Shown here in pieces: positions 34,225-57,830 of a stretch of DNA of 64,000 nucleotides. This stretch comes from Hanleya hanleyi (taxonomy: Eukaryota; Mollusca; Polyplacophora; Lepidopleurida; Hanleyidae): positions 1 through 64,000 of the forward strand of contig JAVTVY010019582.1 in assembly GCA_036873755.1 (NCBI GenBank), read 5' to 3'. Position numbers and translations under genes: made by a program. Each line of letters opens with the position of its first letter. The first letter of the stretch is position 1. The notes below the pieces were generated by a model that was not told the origin of the DNA, searched no databases, and saw only the letters and a list, made by a program, of their open reading frames with translations.

Positions 34225-34540
34225 CCTAATTAATGAAATTGACTGACCTTCACCTGTTTTATCGAGGTCAAATTTAGCACAAGCAATAAATTTTAAAGGA
34301 GTGAAGATGAGCTCTCCAAATTCAGCATACTTGTGCAATTGGTGACTGACTAGAAGCCTATCCCATTTGACTGAACCTATTTTCTCTAGGTTATATACTT
34401 TATATTATGATATAAAATGAAATATAGCTAGGCATTCTAAATTGATACCACATATATGCATCTGATGATGGACCTGAACTCTTTGAATATCACTGATGTT
34501 GACCTGTTTTCTCAAGGTCAAAAACTGTATGTTAAGTCAC
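34225..34540. repeat. Diverged tandem repeats with GACCT / AGGTCA words
   Basis: Two units about 250 bp apart carry GACCTTCACCTGTTTTATCG AGGTCA and GACCTGTTTTCTCAAGGTCA, each a pair of inverted half-sites. Likely old monomers of another repeat family. Confidence 0.4.
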
Positions 34541-36428
34541 ATGTTAACTGCCAACATACACTCCAAATCTAACATTGTCATCATTTTGTTGTGGCTGTGG
34601 TTGTCTTCCAGAACAATTTAACGAATTTTGCACTTGTTCCAACAGCTTCATGCTTCAACTTAAACCATGCTGTATCGGCTGAGTTGTTGAAACACCCTCC
34701 ATTTCCTAGCTCTGACATACTGCATCACTGTCGAAATATGGGTACCGGGACAGAGTGATAGATCACACAGCCAGTGAAGGTTCCTGATTTACATTGAATG
34801 TCCTTATTGCCTAAATAATATTAGCAGCATTTTACAACAACAACAATTCACTGCCTTACAGTGAAAAATTATAGTGAAAGGTATTTATTTTTTGTTGTTT
34901 GGCATTTTTATTTGCTGGTATTGTTTCAGATAGAGTACAACAGCCCAATTCAAACAATCAGAAATAAAAAGCGGGTTAAAGTCTTTATGTTCAAACTTTC
35001 ATAGGAAATATAAAAGTGGCAATTTGAAATTATATTTTTATTCGATTTTTTAATGTCGGTGGGTCCATGAAATGCTGGTGTTGCCTCACACTGGGTTTCG
35101 CCCATTGGTGAAGAAACCCCTTCTCCGAGGCACTTCTACCAGGGATGATTCGTGATTGCTCATCCTTCAGGGGTGTGTGCCCCACCCTCTGTCTCATCCC
35201 CCCAAAAAATTGCCACCCATAATAAGGGGTATGCCCAAATTGGGGAGATCTAAAGCCCTGTGAGTACCAAATTATGGGTTACAAAATTATCTGGGGAAAT
35301 GCTCTTTGCCCGTGTTTCACACGAGCTTTCATTCAAATAATAGCCTAAGCATTCCAGGCCAGGGATTACATGAATATTCATTAACCTTTTAGATTTTGCC
35401 TGACACAAATAAAATTGCTCAACCTAGACAAGTTTGCTACATATGTTTTGAAACATGATGATTACATGATTTCTAATTTGATATTTCTAATATTCTTAAC
35501 AAGCGAATTATTTCTTATTACATTGCTACTAGCTAATACAAGCGTCTAGTCAGTCATTCAATATTTAGCCGTCGTTCATTGAAGAATTCAATTCAGGTAG
35601 CTTCAATATGCAATCTACCAATAAATGACACTTTTCACCTTTGAAGTATCTTGTTTCTTCAATATCGTCCCATAATCTATATTTGCATAATAATTTTTTT
35701 CACAGGAAATAGTTCGTGCAATTTCACCCACCTTTAACAGAAACAGAAAATGTACAAACGGCATAAAGTTTAAGTGGAGTAAATGGGCAAACCTCGGATA
35801 AACTGGGGAGGGCTGGAACAATCTGGGGAAGACTAGTACATGATGTAGTCGGATCGTCAACTACCTAGAGGGATGAATTTTAATCCGATTGGTGTAGAGT
35901 AAGTACTCCGTTGGTTCTTCCGTCTGACAAAATGTGATATCTAAAATTATTTTTTTTTCACCAAAATAACTGCATCTTGGGAAATGTCTAATGCTGTTTA
36001 AAACGTGATATTGGAACTGTTACCCAGAATTCAAGTTCTTAATGTTATCCACAATTCTGGAGACCTTGAAGAAACAAGAGCCGGTGACCATCATAAATAT
36101 AATTTTTATTTCATACACATTTGGAATTGAATCTGTGATATGTAAAAAGTGTTTTAATTAATGACACAAATTCATTTAGAGACAACGGCTGAATATTGAA
36201 TGTCAGATCTGACGCCTACTATTCAAAACACGCCCGTACAAACTGAACAATGCTGAACATGTGTGACGGGAAAACAATCACGTCTGCAGACATTAGAATA
36301 GACAACATAGACAGGAATCAACGGGAAAACTGTAGATATATGCATAATTCACGCCCACCCATCCAAAAAATCTAACCACTTCAACATGATCAACGAATAG
36401 GACAGAGGATATGAATGTGCGCATTATC
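34541..36428. other. Intergenic or deep-intron stretch, nothing recognised
   Basis: No supported coding frame, RNA gene or bounded element. Short open frames lack family resemblance. Confidence 0.5.
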
Positions 36429-37534
36429 AAGGGCGTCGCTACCCATGGTGTATGTGGTGCGAACACACCCCTCTTTTTGCCCGTAGATTGGAAATACGAA
36501 AATTATGTAAGATATCAAACCCCAGTTTAGCATTAAAATACGCTGAATTACAGGAAATCAAGCGTAAAAATTCAAAATTTTGCGTTGGGGGCATGCCCCC
36601 AGACCCTCTTAGAAGGCGCGCACTTGTCGCGCATTCCTGGTGAGATGGCGAATCTGCGAGGGGAGGGGGTTGTAGGTTTTTGAAACAAAAAAAATATTAT
36701 TTTGAGGGAACCCTGGGATTCCACGTGAAAATAATGTCTTCATTGATATACATGTAAAATAAACGAATGTGAATTATGTAATTAAAATATGGGTGTATTA
36801 CTGGTAAACAGACCATCATTCATGTGTTGTTTTTTGCGTGCTATTTAAGTAGGGTTTTCAATGTGTAATATTTCAAACATTATCGCCGCAAGCGCACTAC
36901 GTGACGTAGTTTGTTATAGGCCTATTTTTAAGTCAGATGGAGTCCGGCATAAGATGTGATATTATCGATATGTGCTTATGCGAAGCAAAAGTGAAAACAG
37001 AACCTTAAATCTACATACATTATGTTCAGATATATTTCCTGGAAACGCGTAGAAAGCATCTCCGGCAACCTAGGACCCTGGAGCTTCCGGGGCCTAGGTG
37101 GTCCCTGCATCCTTGCCTGTTGATCTGGCAGGGTTCGCTTGCTTTTTCTATGTATAAATCGATCATATCGGTACGCGTATTGGTTTCTAATGTTCCATGA
37201 CGTAAAGGTCATCTTTTTGTATACATTAAATATAGCTAGAAAGTCAAATGGATTCAGGCATCAGATGTGATTTTTTCAAAATCGAGGAGTGCTTATGATT
37301 GCGAAACAAAAGTGAAATAGAATCATAAATCCGCATGCATTATTATCAGATTTATATCCGGAAGAACGCTTAGAGCGCATCTCCGATGACCTAGGACCCC
37401 AGAGCTTCCGAGGCCTAGGCGCCCCCTGGACCCTCACCTGTTGGGCTGCGCTAGTCGACCACACACATCCTTTCGCTAGATTCGCCCTAACTCAAGACAT
37501 TCGCACTCCTCTTTTAAATCCTAGTGACGCCCAT
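36429..37534. mobile_element. hAT-like non-autonomous element with 8-bp target duplication
   Basis: Flanked by identical GCATTATC at 36421-36428 and 37535-37542. Ends AAGGGCGTCGCTA and TAGTGACGCCCAT are inverted repeats. The subterminal GGGGGCATGCCCCCAGACCC is common in hAT elements. A ~300-bp internal direct repeat (about 36930-37130 and 37240-37440) shares CCTAGGACCC and GAGCTTCC..GGCCTAGG. No transposase frame. Confidence 0.8.
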
Positions 37535-37679
37535 GCATTATCTTGTTCGGGGCTTCAATGCCCCACGACTTCTGACTTCTAAAGTAATTGGGCTTTTCTT
37601 TTCTGCTAAGCGAAGGTACATCCAACGTTTGATCACAATCTACACCATATAATGTAGGTCTATCTACTGATAATATTGT

Positions 37680-38210
37680 GAAGATCTTTTAACGATTTCC
37701 TGATTTTCGGGTTGAGACCATCACCTTTGACCTTGACCTCCATTTTGGTATGTGACAAACGATCTCCCCTAATGTATCTACTAACACAACAAATGATTTT
37801 TATTGATTTCTCGATTTTGGGATCAGTGACCTTGACGTAGTTTTTCGTATGGGGCACATCTTTCTCCCCTGATGAATCCACTCGCAAAAAGTATTCAATT
37901 TTCATTGATTTCCTGGTTTTTAGGCCACCCTGATCTTTGACCTAGAACCTCGACCTCAGTTTGTTATAGCCGACACATTGTCTTCACCTGATGTATCCAC
38001 TAGCAAAAAATGCAATTGTGGATAGAAAACTGCCACAGACATAAACGGCCACTAATGTGGTTCAATGATGTTCTGGGCTTTTTTTAGACAGTGCCCTTTG
38101 ACCACGTCTTTGTATGCGACACATCGCTCCCCCCTGGGGTATCCACTCGCCAAAAATTGGAACTGTAGATAGAAAACTGTCCCAGATATAGACAAGCGGG
38201 GACAGACAAT
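37680..38210 (-). repeat. Four diverged ~110-140-bp tandem repeats
   Basis: Units near 37725, 37828, 37935 and 38090 share TGACCTTGACCT-like words, then GACACATCGTCTCCCCTGAT and ATCCACTAGCAAAAA. They are interspersed with GATTTCCTGATTTT. A typical diverged invertebrate minisatellite. Confidence 0.55.
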
Positions 38211-40094
38211 AGACGGAAACTCCAATCACACAACCTTTTGGGTGAACGTATGAATCTCAATGGGCTTGTCTACTAGGACTTCGAGGTTTACCTGAAATCA
38301 TAACCATTACCTGAATTCCTGTAGACACGCTCCATTGTATATAGCTTGGTCTGAACTTTTGTATTCTATTTTTTTGTACCAGTTCCACAATAGCGTTTTT
38401 ACGATAAAATTATCGATATTGCGATTATAGCATAACACAATCATGCTATTTTTAGATTTTCAGCCTAAGCTCCTGTCCCGAGGGTAAGGGTTTTTCCCAA
38501 AATTTTCGCGACAATGTGACTGAACATTTACATATTCCATTTCCTCCCGCCCACTCTCTTCGTAGTAGTTTTACAGCATTAATTTGGAGAGATTTGGGTC
38601 TGTGTTCCAACACCTCAGAAATTAACATTCGCAAATGCGTTGTTCTGATAATGAAACCTCTATTCCCTATATCCGAAATTTGGAATTCAAACCAATTTTG
38701 GTCTATCGGAATATGGATTTGGAATAAAAAGTACCTTGGCTTGCCATAGACATTAGGGGCCGGGCAAAATTTACCAGGGGGACGGGACCGGTGCATCTTC
38801 AAAAGTCGGTGGAAAAAAAGTCTGGTCCCCCCAAAAATTTGATCAAAAAAAGTACATGTCCCGTACAGAGGTATGGTAAAAAAACTTCCTGTCCCGCTGC
38901 ACGGTGTGTTGAAAAAAACTTCCTGTCCCGTTACAAGGTGTGGCGAAAAACACTTTGTGTCCCGCTATGATTCAGCCTATCCTCTTGTCAAGAACCTTTC
39001 AATTATAATGTTAGAGGTCCTAAAACTCGATAGTTGGTTAATAAATGCATATCCAAGTCGCCAAAGAAAATACTGTTAACTTGGTGTGAAATAAAGTTGA
39101 TTTAGTAGTCAAATACCGGTATATAGTACACATTTGAGCTGTGCAACACATGCAACAGTTTCTCAGATAGTCGGGATTCTCAGTATTTCAGTAGCAAAAC
39201 ACATGTAGGAGACAATGTATACAAAATAATGAAGAATCCAAACTATTACCAATGTTAGCATGAATTGATCAGAATGAGCTAAAAACATGCAAATTGTACA
39301 AGTTGACTGGCAATTCAGCCTTCAACCTATATACATGTATCCTAAAAGTGGCATCAAGGCCATAGGGTGGCATCAGTTTCATTATTTTGAGCAAACATAG
39401 ATGGTAAATATCTTCTGGAAATAAATTGTGTTAAATTTGCAATGATTTGTACAATTGCATAAAAACATACTGCTACAGACATGACAGATTAAGATGGATT
39501 TATAACATAGGCAACAATGCGCTGGTATTAGAGTTATTTCCCTTGAAAGGTTTGGATTAATTTAATTTGCAATATTTCATTTCCGGGGTTGGCCCAAGTT
39601 TAACTTAACGTCTATATGGGAATTTGTGCTTATTGAAAATATTCTACTGAATATTCTCTCCAATATCAGAGTCACTGATTCAAGTTTCCAATTGTCGTAT
39701 CACATCGAGGATTAAATCCCAGAATTAACTTTGTGTCAGATCGACAGCCTAGCTGTATCGCCTCAATATCAGTCATTTGTGCACCCCTAGCACAGACAGA
39801 ACCGTTCATCGCATGAAAATCACCTGCTGACTTTCTGTTAATTCAAGGGGATTCTCATTCAACAGATGCATCACAGTCCATTTTGTAATGATATTCAATT
39901 CTGGTATAAAAAATATAGCTCCATCTATGTATTTTATACAGTACCCGGATGGAATAGTATTAACTTTGCGAATAAAACACCAAGTTTGCTTCAACAAATA
40001 ACTTGTTCCCACCAAGTTTGACAGTTTCCGTTTTTCCGGTTTCAAATCGGGTTAATATCTTGCAATGTGTTACTCGCGGGAACATCCCTTTTTA

Positions 40095-40190
40095 CGCGCC
40101 TGACGTCCCCTTTCGAGTTTTCGTAAGAGTTGAGTCTTCCGATTCCCAAAATTGTCCCCAAGTAGATATCATCAGACAAACGTCCAATTC
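40095..40190 (+). promoter_or_regulatory. Candidate CpG-rich promoter / 5' UTR of the Cys-rich exon
   Basis: CpG-rich compared with its surroundings, with a CRE-like TGACGTCC at about 40100. It lies directly upstream of the ATG at 40191. Support is contextual only. Confidence 0.3.
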
Positions 40191-40437
40191 ATGGGAATCG
40201 ACAGCAGAGGAGTGTTACGACGGAAGTGCAGCATACAGAACTGCGATTGTGAGGAATATCAACGTCCTCTGGTCGAGAGTAGCGGACAACAGAATGAGGC
40301 ATGCGCTTACTGTGGCGACCCACCCGCTAAACACAGTGCCACAGCTTCCAGTCTGACAAGACCACAAGCACATGCAGACAGGAACCGTCAGCATCTAAGC
40401 ACTACAGTCAACTTTAATTCAAACACTGCGATCTTCG
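40191..40437 (+). CDS. Candidate first coding exon, Cys-rich (zinc-binding?) protein, unknown
   Basis: ATG followed by MGIDSRGVLRRKCSIQNCDC, then EEYQRPL and ACAYCGDPPAKH. The spacing C-x4-C-x-C ... C-x2-C-x6-H suggests a small zinc-binding module. A Ser/Thr/Asn-rich low-complexity tail follows up to donor g/gtaaag (82 codons plus one base). Codon use looks coding and CpG content is raised. I do not recognise the family and could not find the next exon. It lies inside the 38757-41905 segment, so it may belong to a mobile element. Confidence 0.45.
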
Positions 40438-40519
40438 GTAAAGTATGTACCTCCCTCCCCTCTTCAAACATACGCCAAAGTCGTTGTAGTACATTGTTGT
40501 CCAAGCTACATCATTGATT

Positions 40520-40840
40520 GGCGAAGAAGCTTGAAATTGATGTGGAAGATGCTTAGTGGCATGTAGATGTGCAGTGTTAGGCTTTTTTCGCTACTTTTGA
40601 TGATTTCTGCCAGAGTTATGGCCCTTCATCATCAATATATGTTTGTCCAGTCCATATCTCTCTTATTATTGCATGAACAGCTTCAAAATTTATATAGATT
40701 AGAAGATGCCTTGTACCGTGCAGATGTGTGCCCTCATGCTTTCTTCGCCCCTTTCCAATTAACAGGTCATAGTCCAGTACGGTGGTTGTGTCAGAACAAT
40801 ATTTTGTTGCCATATGGTCACCAAATGTCGAGATAAGAAC
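40520..40840 (+). repeat. Decayed family B monomers
   Basis: About two diverged ~150-bp units recognisable by GATGTGCAG..TTAGGC, GCCAGAGTTATGGCCCTTC and TTGTCCAGTCCATATCTC. They correspond to family B boxes. Confidence 0.5.
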
Positions 40841-41905
40841 TTATTTAGATCCATTTATCATAGTTTGGATCTGTTTCCATCAGATTAGTGATGGTTTTTT
40901 TTAGCCAAGTTCCAATAAATTATGCATTTATTGCATGAACATGTGATTGAATCATGTAAATCACACTGATTTGGTATTCAAATTATATTAATCATGTTAT
41001 GGGCAATTCCTTTTTGGGCCAATGAACTTGTTTTGTCAAGTAAACAGTAGTGGTGAATTGAGGCTCCCATGCCACTGTGGTAGTTGACAGGTGGCATTGA
41101 TAGAATGTTGATTGCACATAGCTATCTGTGAAGGTGATGAGTCATGTTAGTGTGATATATAATTGTTTGTTCTGATTCTTTTTTTATCAGTTCACAATTT
41201 TTAATTCAATTTGTTGTTGGCTACTATAAATTGAGTATTGTCTACCATTGTGGTGAAAAGATATTCCATCCATTATTCCATCAATGAAAATGTTATGTTA
41301 ACAGTATTAGTATTTGAGAATGACAGTGTTCTATTCATATACATGTACAAACCATTCCACATGGTGCATAGAGTCACTTTCTGTAACCCTACATTTATCT
41401 ATGATGGCTAACTCCTGATGTTTCATTTTGCACAGGAAATTCTTCTCTTCTACTCTGGTTGGAATGATATCTTCCTGTGGAGCAATAAAGATGGAGTGAT
41501 ACTTAACTTACAGTGTTGTTCATTTACTAAGATCACAATACCGAGGGTGAAATACAGAGTGGTCCTTGGTCAAATCATCTCGACCCACTGGTTTGATTTA
41601 GCATTCCAAACATGGAAAACGGATAAACCTGATGTGTTTTGTCAGTGTTATTGGCCTTGACATTGGCCCCCATATGCACCAAGCTCAATTCTAACCCCCC
41701 CCCCCCCCAATACAGATCTGCAGTACTTCCCTCAGTCCAATATAATTTTTTTGTGCAATATTGGCGATAAAAAAAACTTGCTGTCCCGTTGCTCACCGCA
41801 TTAAAAAAATTACATGTCCCGTCCCTTGTTGCATGAAAAAAAAATCTGGTCCCTTCCACAAATACACCGGTCCCGTCCCCAGGTATATTTTGCTCGGCCC
41901 CTTAG

Positions 41906-44714
41906 TTGATCTTCCTAAATAGGGATAGGCATGTTGGATATAATAAAGAATGAAATCCAGTGTTCTCTGTGTAGACATTTTATTTCCAGCCATGGCTGTC
42001 TACAACATATAAGTATTTACAACAATTGATACTATTATATACTGTACAGCTCGGTGTCCAACTCTCCACAAGCACTATCTACAATTATAGACACCTGGCA
42101 CCATTTAACTGCAGTGATATTTGCTAACAGACTGGAACAGTCATTGAAGCGTAAGTCAGGTATTTCTTTTCTTCTAACTCCGTTTATATAGTGTCACAGG
42201 GAAGAAGCCCGAGATAATGGAGATAACGAGTTGGTCCAAGATACTGGAATGTTTGTTGCATGGTTTGTGAACACTTAACCCTCGATCAAAATCATAACAA
42301 ATATGCTGCATACTCTTTGTTAGTTAAAAGTCATTATGCAAGAAGTCCAGTATTTGAATTTCCCACATGGATTTCTACACAAGTGCAACAGTCTGATTAT
42401 TTGTATCTCCTGGTCATAGGTTTCAATGCTTGGCCAATGTGGGGATGTAAACCAGGCACACTGGTTAAGTGCATGTAACCAAATGGCCCCACTTTGACAT
42501 TTCTCTATACTACACAGCACAGGGAAAACAAATTCAAGTAAGAGAAGTTCTACACCACTTCCTGGCCAACGTCTCCAATCATAACCTGGATTAGAGCCCT
42601 GTATTACAATGGCTATTCAATGGTATCAGTTCACAACAATATCTTCTGTACCATATAAATCCCCCTCTCGGGCTCATAAAGGAGATTTATTTCAACTTTT
42701 CAACAATGCATGGCATACAGGAACGATGAGTTTAGAGGCAAATATTTTGATCATATTACATATTGTAAAACAGCGAGTGAGTACCATCTAAAATAACTGT
42801 GTGAACTATTGCTATGTTTATCTCAGAATCATTCCCACTCATGAAACTGTCAACACCACTTTGAACTTTTCAAAAATGCCGGTACAGAGGGAGTCGAGGC
42901 GAACAGTTCACATCTATATAATTTCTATTTCCACACACATCAGCTATTCAAATGCTAATCAAGCCAAACGCTTGGTTACTGAGTATGTAACTATAATACA
43001 ATGGTGAACAAGATTTGTTTATCTGGTAAGAACTACAGTCCAGCTGTTCTATAATACACTGATATAGCTGTTATCATGGTTATATATGTGGATTGCTGAA
43101 TATTACAAACTATCTACATGGACCACACAAACAATGTAATATCATAGCATGAATCCTCTTGAGCACATCCATACACCATTCACCCCAACAATCAGATCGG
43201 ATTCACCCAGACTCGATCAGACTAGGAAAAACCAAAGTTGAATAAGGGTGGCAGGCATAAATGATCAATAAATCTGGAATATTGCATAATAAATACATGT
43301 ACAAACAAAATGTATTTCCCTCAGTAACCTATTTAGAAAATATGAATATTAGCAATGAGAAACAGTTAACTTATTGTGGTACCACCATGAAATTCAGATA
43401 TGAAGTTGGGGATGCTTTAAAGGGTTCAAATTCCCCCCTTGAATCAAGTATATGCAGAATTGTTTTGTCCCATCCTTCATGTACGAGTCACCGGACAAAC
43501 GAGGACAAGAGTTGGGTCCACATGAAAAAATACCTCAAAAATACAACTTACATGAAAGAGCAACCCTTGTTTGTTCTAAATTGTGCCTGATATCCACCTA
43601 AAATGACTTGCATTTTCAAATGTTCTGCAATTTCCAAATGTTCTGGACCATGGAATATTTGCTTGGTTTAGCCTATAAAATGTACTGCATAAGACATTTA
43701 AGATATGGGTTAGGGTGAATTATTATGTTAAAGATTTAGCTATTCTCACCATATGTTTACTGCATGTCAGAACTGAATGTGTAACTGGGAAAATCTTTAT
43801 TGCAGTCTTGCACAAGTTGAACACTGAACCATTGGTTACAGTGGGCTTGTTACTGCATTACCTTTGAGCAAAAGTATTAAAGGATCCATTGTCATGATCT
43901 ACTACAAACAGGTGCCCTGCTAGCAAACAGTATTTGGCAAATAAATAGTTCTGTTTGAATCTATGGCAAAACTTGTGACAACAAGTAAATATCTTGCAGC
44001 AAAGGGAAAAGAATCCCTAACCCCAGGTGGACGTGTTGCGTAGATGAACTGAGCCTAACAAATACATGTCAGAGATGCAGGATGGTTTGAGGTCAAGTGG
44101 ATCAATATACAGTGTCAACAACCTATCTCAACAACAACAGCATGCTGTTCTGTTGTTATAATGATGTCTGCAACAGTGCAATTACATACTCTTTTTCAGT
44201 GTCAATATATACAAATAAATCCCCTGATATCAATTTTATTAATATCATCATTCTATAATTATGCACCACCTTCTTTCATAAGGGCTGTTCCATTTAAAAA
44301 GGTATGGGAGGGGCGGAAGGCAGCTTTGAATTATACCGCACCACCCATAGAAATTTTATTGGCATTCCCAATGTTGTAACATGGATTGAAGGGAATTTCC
44401 CCCTATGACCCATAGAATAATATATTGAGTGCCTTCCTCCCCTCCCATACCTTTTTAAATGGAACAGCCCTAACCCTTACAAGCAAATAGACTGTTCCAT
44501 TTCAACACATCATGCTCTACACTGGACAATACCACATTGATTTTTAGGGTGTGGCAGCAGAGAGGGGATTTCTTATTCTTATGACCTGTACACCTATAAA
44601 TACTACTGCCAGAGTACCATATGAACAGGTTTGTGAACACCAAGAGATCACATCTACGTTCTTATTCGGGAATATACTAGGACTAGATTGCACAGCAGTA
44701 ACACATGAAAATAT
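41906..44714 (-). other. ATP6V1A: Likely long 3' UTR / downstream region of ATP6V1A
   Basis: Downstream of the ATP6V1A stop. Candidate AATAAA signals on this strand lie at 44235-44240, 43796-43801 and 41979-41984. Apart from the MITE at 44282-44470 no element was recognised, unlike the neighbouring repeat-rich DNA. The true 3' end cannot be chosen from sequence. Confidence 0.35.
44282..44470. mobile_element. PIF/Harbinger-like MITE just 3' of the ATP6V1A stop
   Basis: Near-perfect ~42-bp terminal inverted repeats beginning GGGCTGTTCCATTTAAAAAG, with TAA target duplications at 44279-44281 and 44471-44473. Same family as 23837-23997. 189 bp, non-coding, probably transcribed in the ATP6V1A 3' UTR. 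Confidence 0.85.
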
Positions 44715-56416
<11,702 letters not shown>

Positions 56417-56736
56417 TCCACCAGCCTGAAAATAAGCATGTTCAGAATATGTCAGTCAAGTTAATTGTATGTGTGTACTCTCCTGTCAATAAAACTATGT
56501 TAAATGAGAAGTCAACGTCATTTTTCTTCAGGAATTTGCACCAAACAAACGCTCTGGGAAATAATGTGTTTCACAGAAATAATCCATTCGTTGGATAACA
56601 TTTAGTTTGCAAAGCGTGGCTGTAGAGCGCCATCATATTTGTACACGAAAGCGTGGCTCTGTGGGCAGTGACGTTTTTCTTTTTCCATGCGACGTAACAG
56701 AGGCGACGTCATTGGTATCGTCACACATTCTTCGCC

Positions 56737-57830
56737 CAATCTGATTAAAACTCAGACTTAATAAACCGCTCCTCTGTCGCACATGTCGCTAATTAAGATC
56801 TGGGACAGTCCCTATCTTAAATCTGTCGCGCATGTCAGACTGGCGACCAATCACAGTTCAACTTCGACAGGCGAAGAGGTGCCTATTTTGAGTGGCGGTG
56901 AAGTTCAAGGGCGAGATCGAAAATATGGTGTGCCATGAATTTGACGTGCCTGCATTAAAGCAGGAGGAACTGCAGATGCTTTCGTGCATGCTACGTAGAA
57001 GACACTGTATAGCCGTTCTTCTTACCGGCTACGGGAAATCTTTATGTTGCCGAGTGTACGGACCAGGCGCAGATAAAACCCAGGCGGCTGACGAAGTTCT
57101 TGCTCTCAACTCCAGTCCATGAGCGATAAAAAAAAGATTATCATTTGCTCTCCGTTGCTCTCTTCAATGACAGACCAGGTGAGAAGATCAAGGGATATTT
57201 ATTGCACTGCTGGATATATAGGTGCGGTTATTTTGTTTCATAAAATCAGTTCATAACTGCATCGCAACACTGACAAATTGTTAAAAAAATCTTCGCTGTG
57301 AGACCAACCGAACAAGTTCATTTTCACCCACAGGAGAGGAACTGCACTCTCTGAAGTAACTCATCCCGCATATTTACAGTGAAAGCAGAAGAAAGAATTA
57401 TCTCCCTACTCTCCGACGCTTTTGGGCGAAAATAGACTTTCCCGGTTGTCGGCATGATCGTGTTTTCAACAGCCAGTTGCTCAGACGATATAAACTTTGA
57501 AGATTTTTTAAATAATTTCTAATGCCAGGGAAATATTTTTGATGGCAAATAATTGCACAGAAAGAGTTTGGAATATATGGTGAGTTTCGACAGCTAATGT
57601 GTTATATTAACTGATAAATTCACGAAAACCTCGCCGTAGTGTAATGTGAGACAGACAGTAGATGAGCTGACATGCTATACTACGAGGCGTCTCATTGGGC
57701 GACTATTTGACCCGGAAACTATTTGATTCGGAGTTCATCTGACGGATTTGTTATAGGGACTGTCCCAGATCTTAATTAGCGACATGTCAGATAGAGGAGC
57801 GGTTATTAAGTCTGAGTTTTAATCAGATTG
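56737..57830. mobile_element. 1.1-kb TIR element with 10-bp target duplication and helicase fragment
   Basis: Exact ATTCTTCGCC at 56727-56736 and 57831-57840. About 75-bp inverted repeats with only a few differences start CAATCTGATTAAAACTCAGA and include AAGATCTGGGACAGTCCCTA. The inner part carries a RecQ-like fragment. A duplication of about 10 bp with long TIRs suggests a Mutator-like or similar DNA transposon, but the superfamily cannot be fixed without a transposase. Confidence 0.88.
56892..57190 (+). pseudogene. Broken RecQ-like superfamily 2 helicase fragment
   Basis: FDVPALKQEELQMLSCML, then IAVLLTGYGKSLCC give the Q-like segment and motif I (Walker A TGYGKS, 57024-57040). A stop at 57120 is followed, after a frame change, by IIICSPLLSSMTDQV (motif Ia) at about 57137-57180. 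The DEAH box and later motifs are absent. RecQ-like helicase pieces are common in invertebrate transposons. Confidence 0.75.

Larger units (their letters stand above)
38757..41905. mobile_element. 3.1-kb segment bounded by inverted GGGCCG modules (possible TIR element)
   Basis: Left end AGGGGCCGGGCAAAATTTAC, followed by GGGACGGGACCGGTG. The right end has the inverse: CACCGGTCCCGTCCCC, AGGTATATTTTGCTCGGCCC, CT. Both ends adjoin arrays of ~35-bp units (poly-A run + NNNCTGTCCCG), and these units run in the same direction at the two ends. No clear target duplication was found. Whether this is one element or two inverted copies is open. Confidence 0.5.

Noticed and set aside
41418..41660. Frame after a good acceptor (gcacag) at 41433, considered as the second exon after 40437
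   Set aside because: In the phase required by the donor at 40437 it meets a stop within about eleven codons.
42000..43600. Several 60-110-codon frames
   Set aside because: No family resemblance, no consistent splice signals. Better explained as ATP6V1A 3' flank or UTR.
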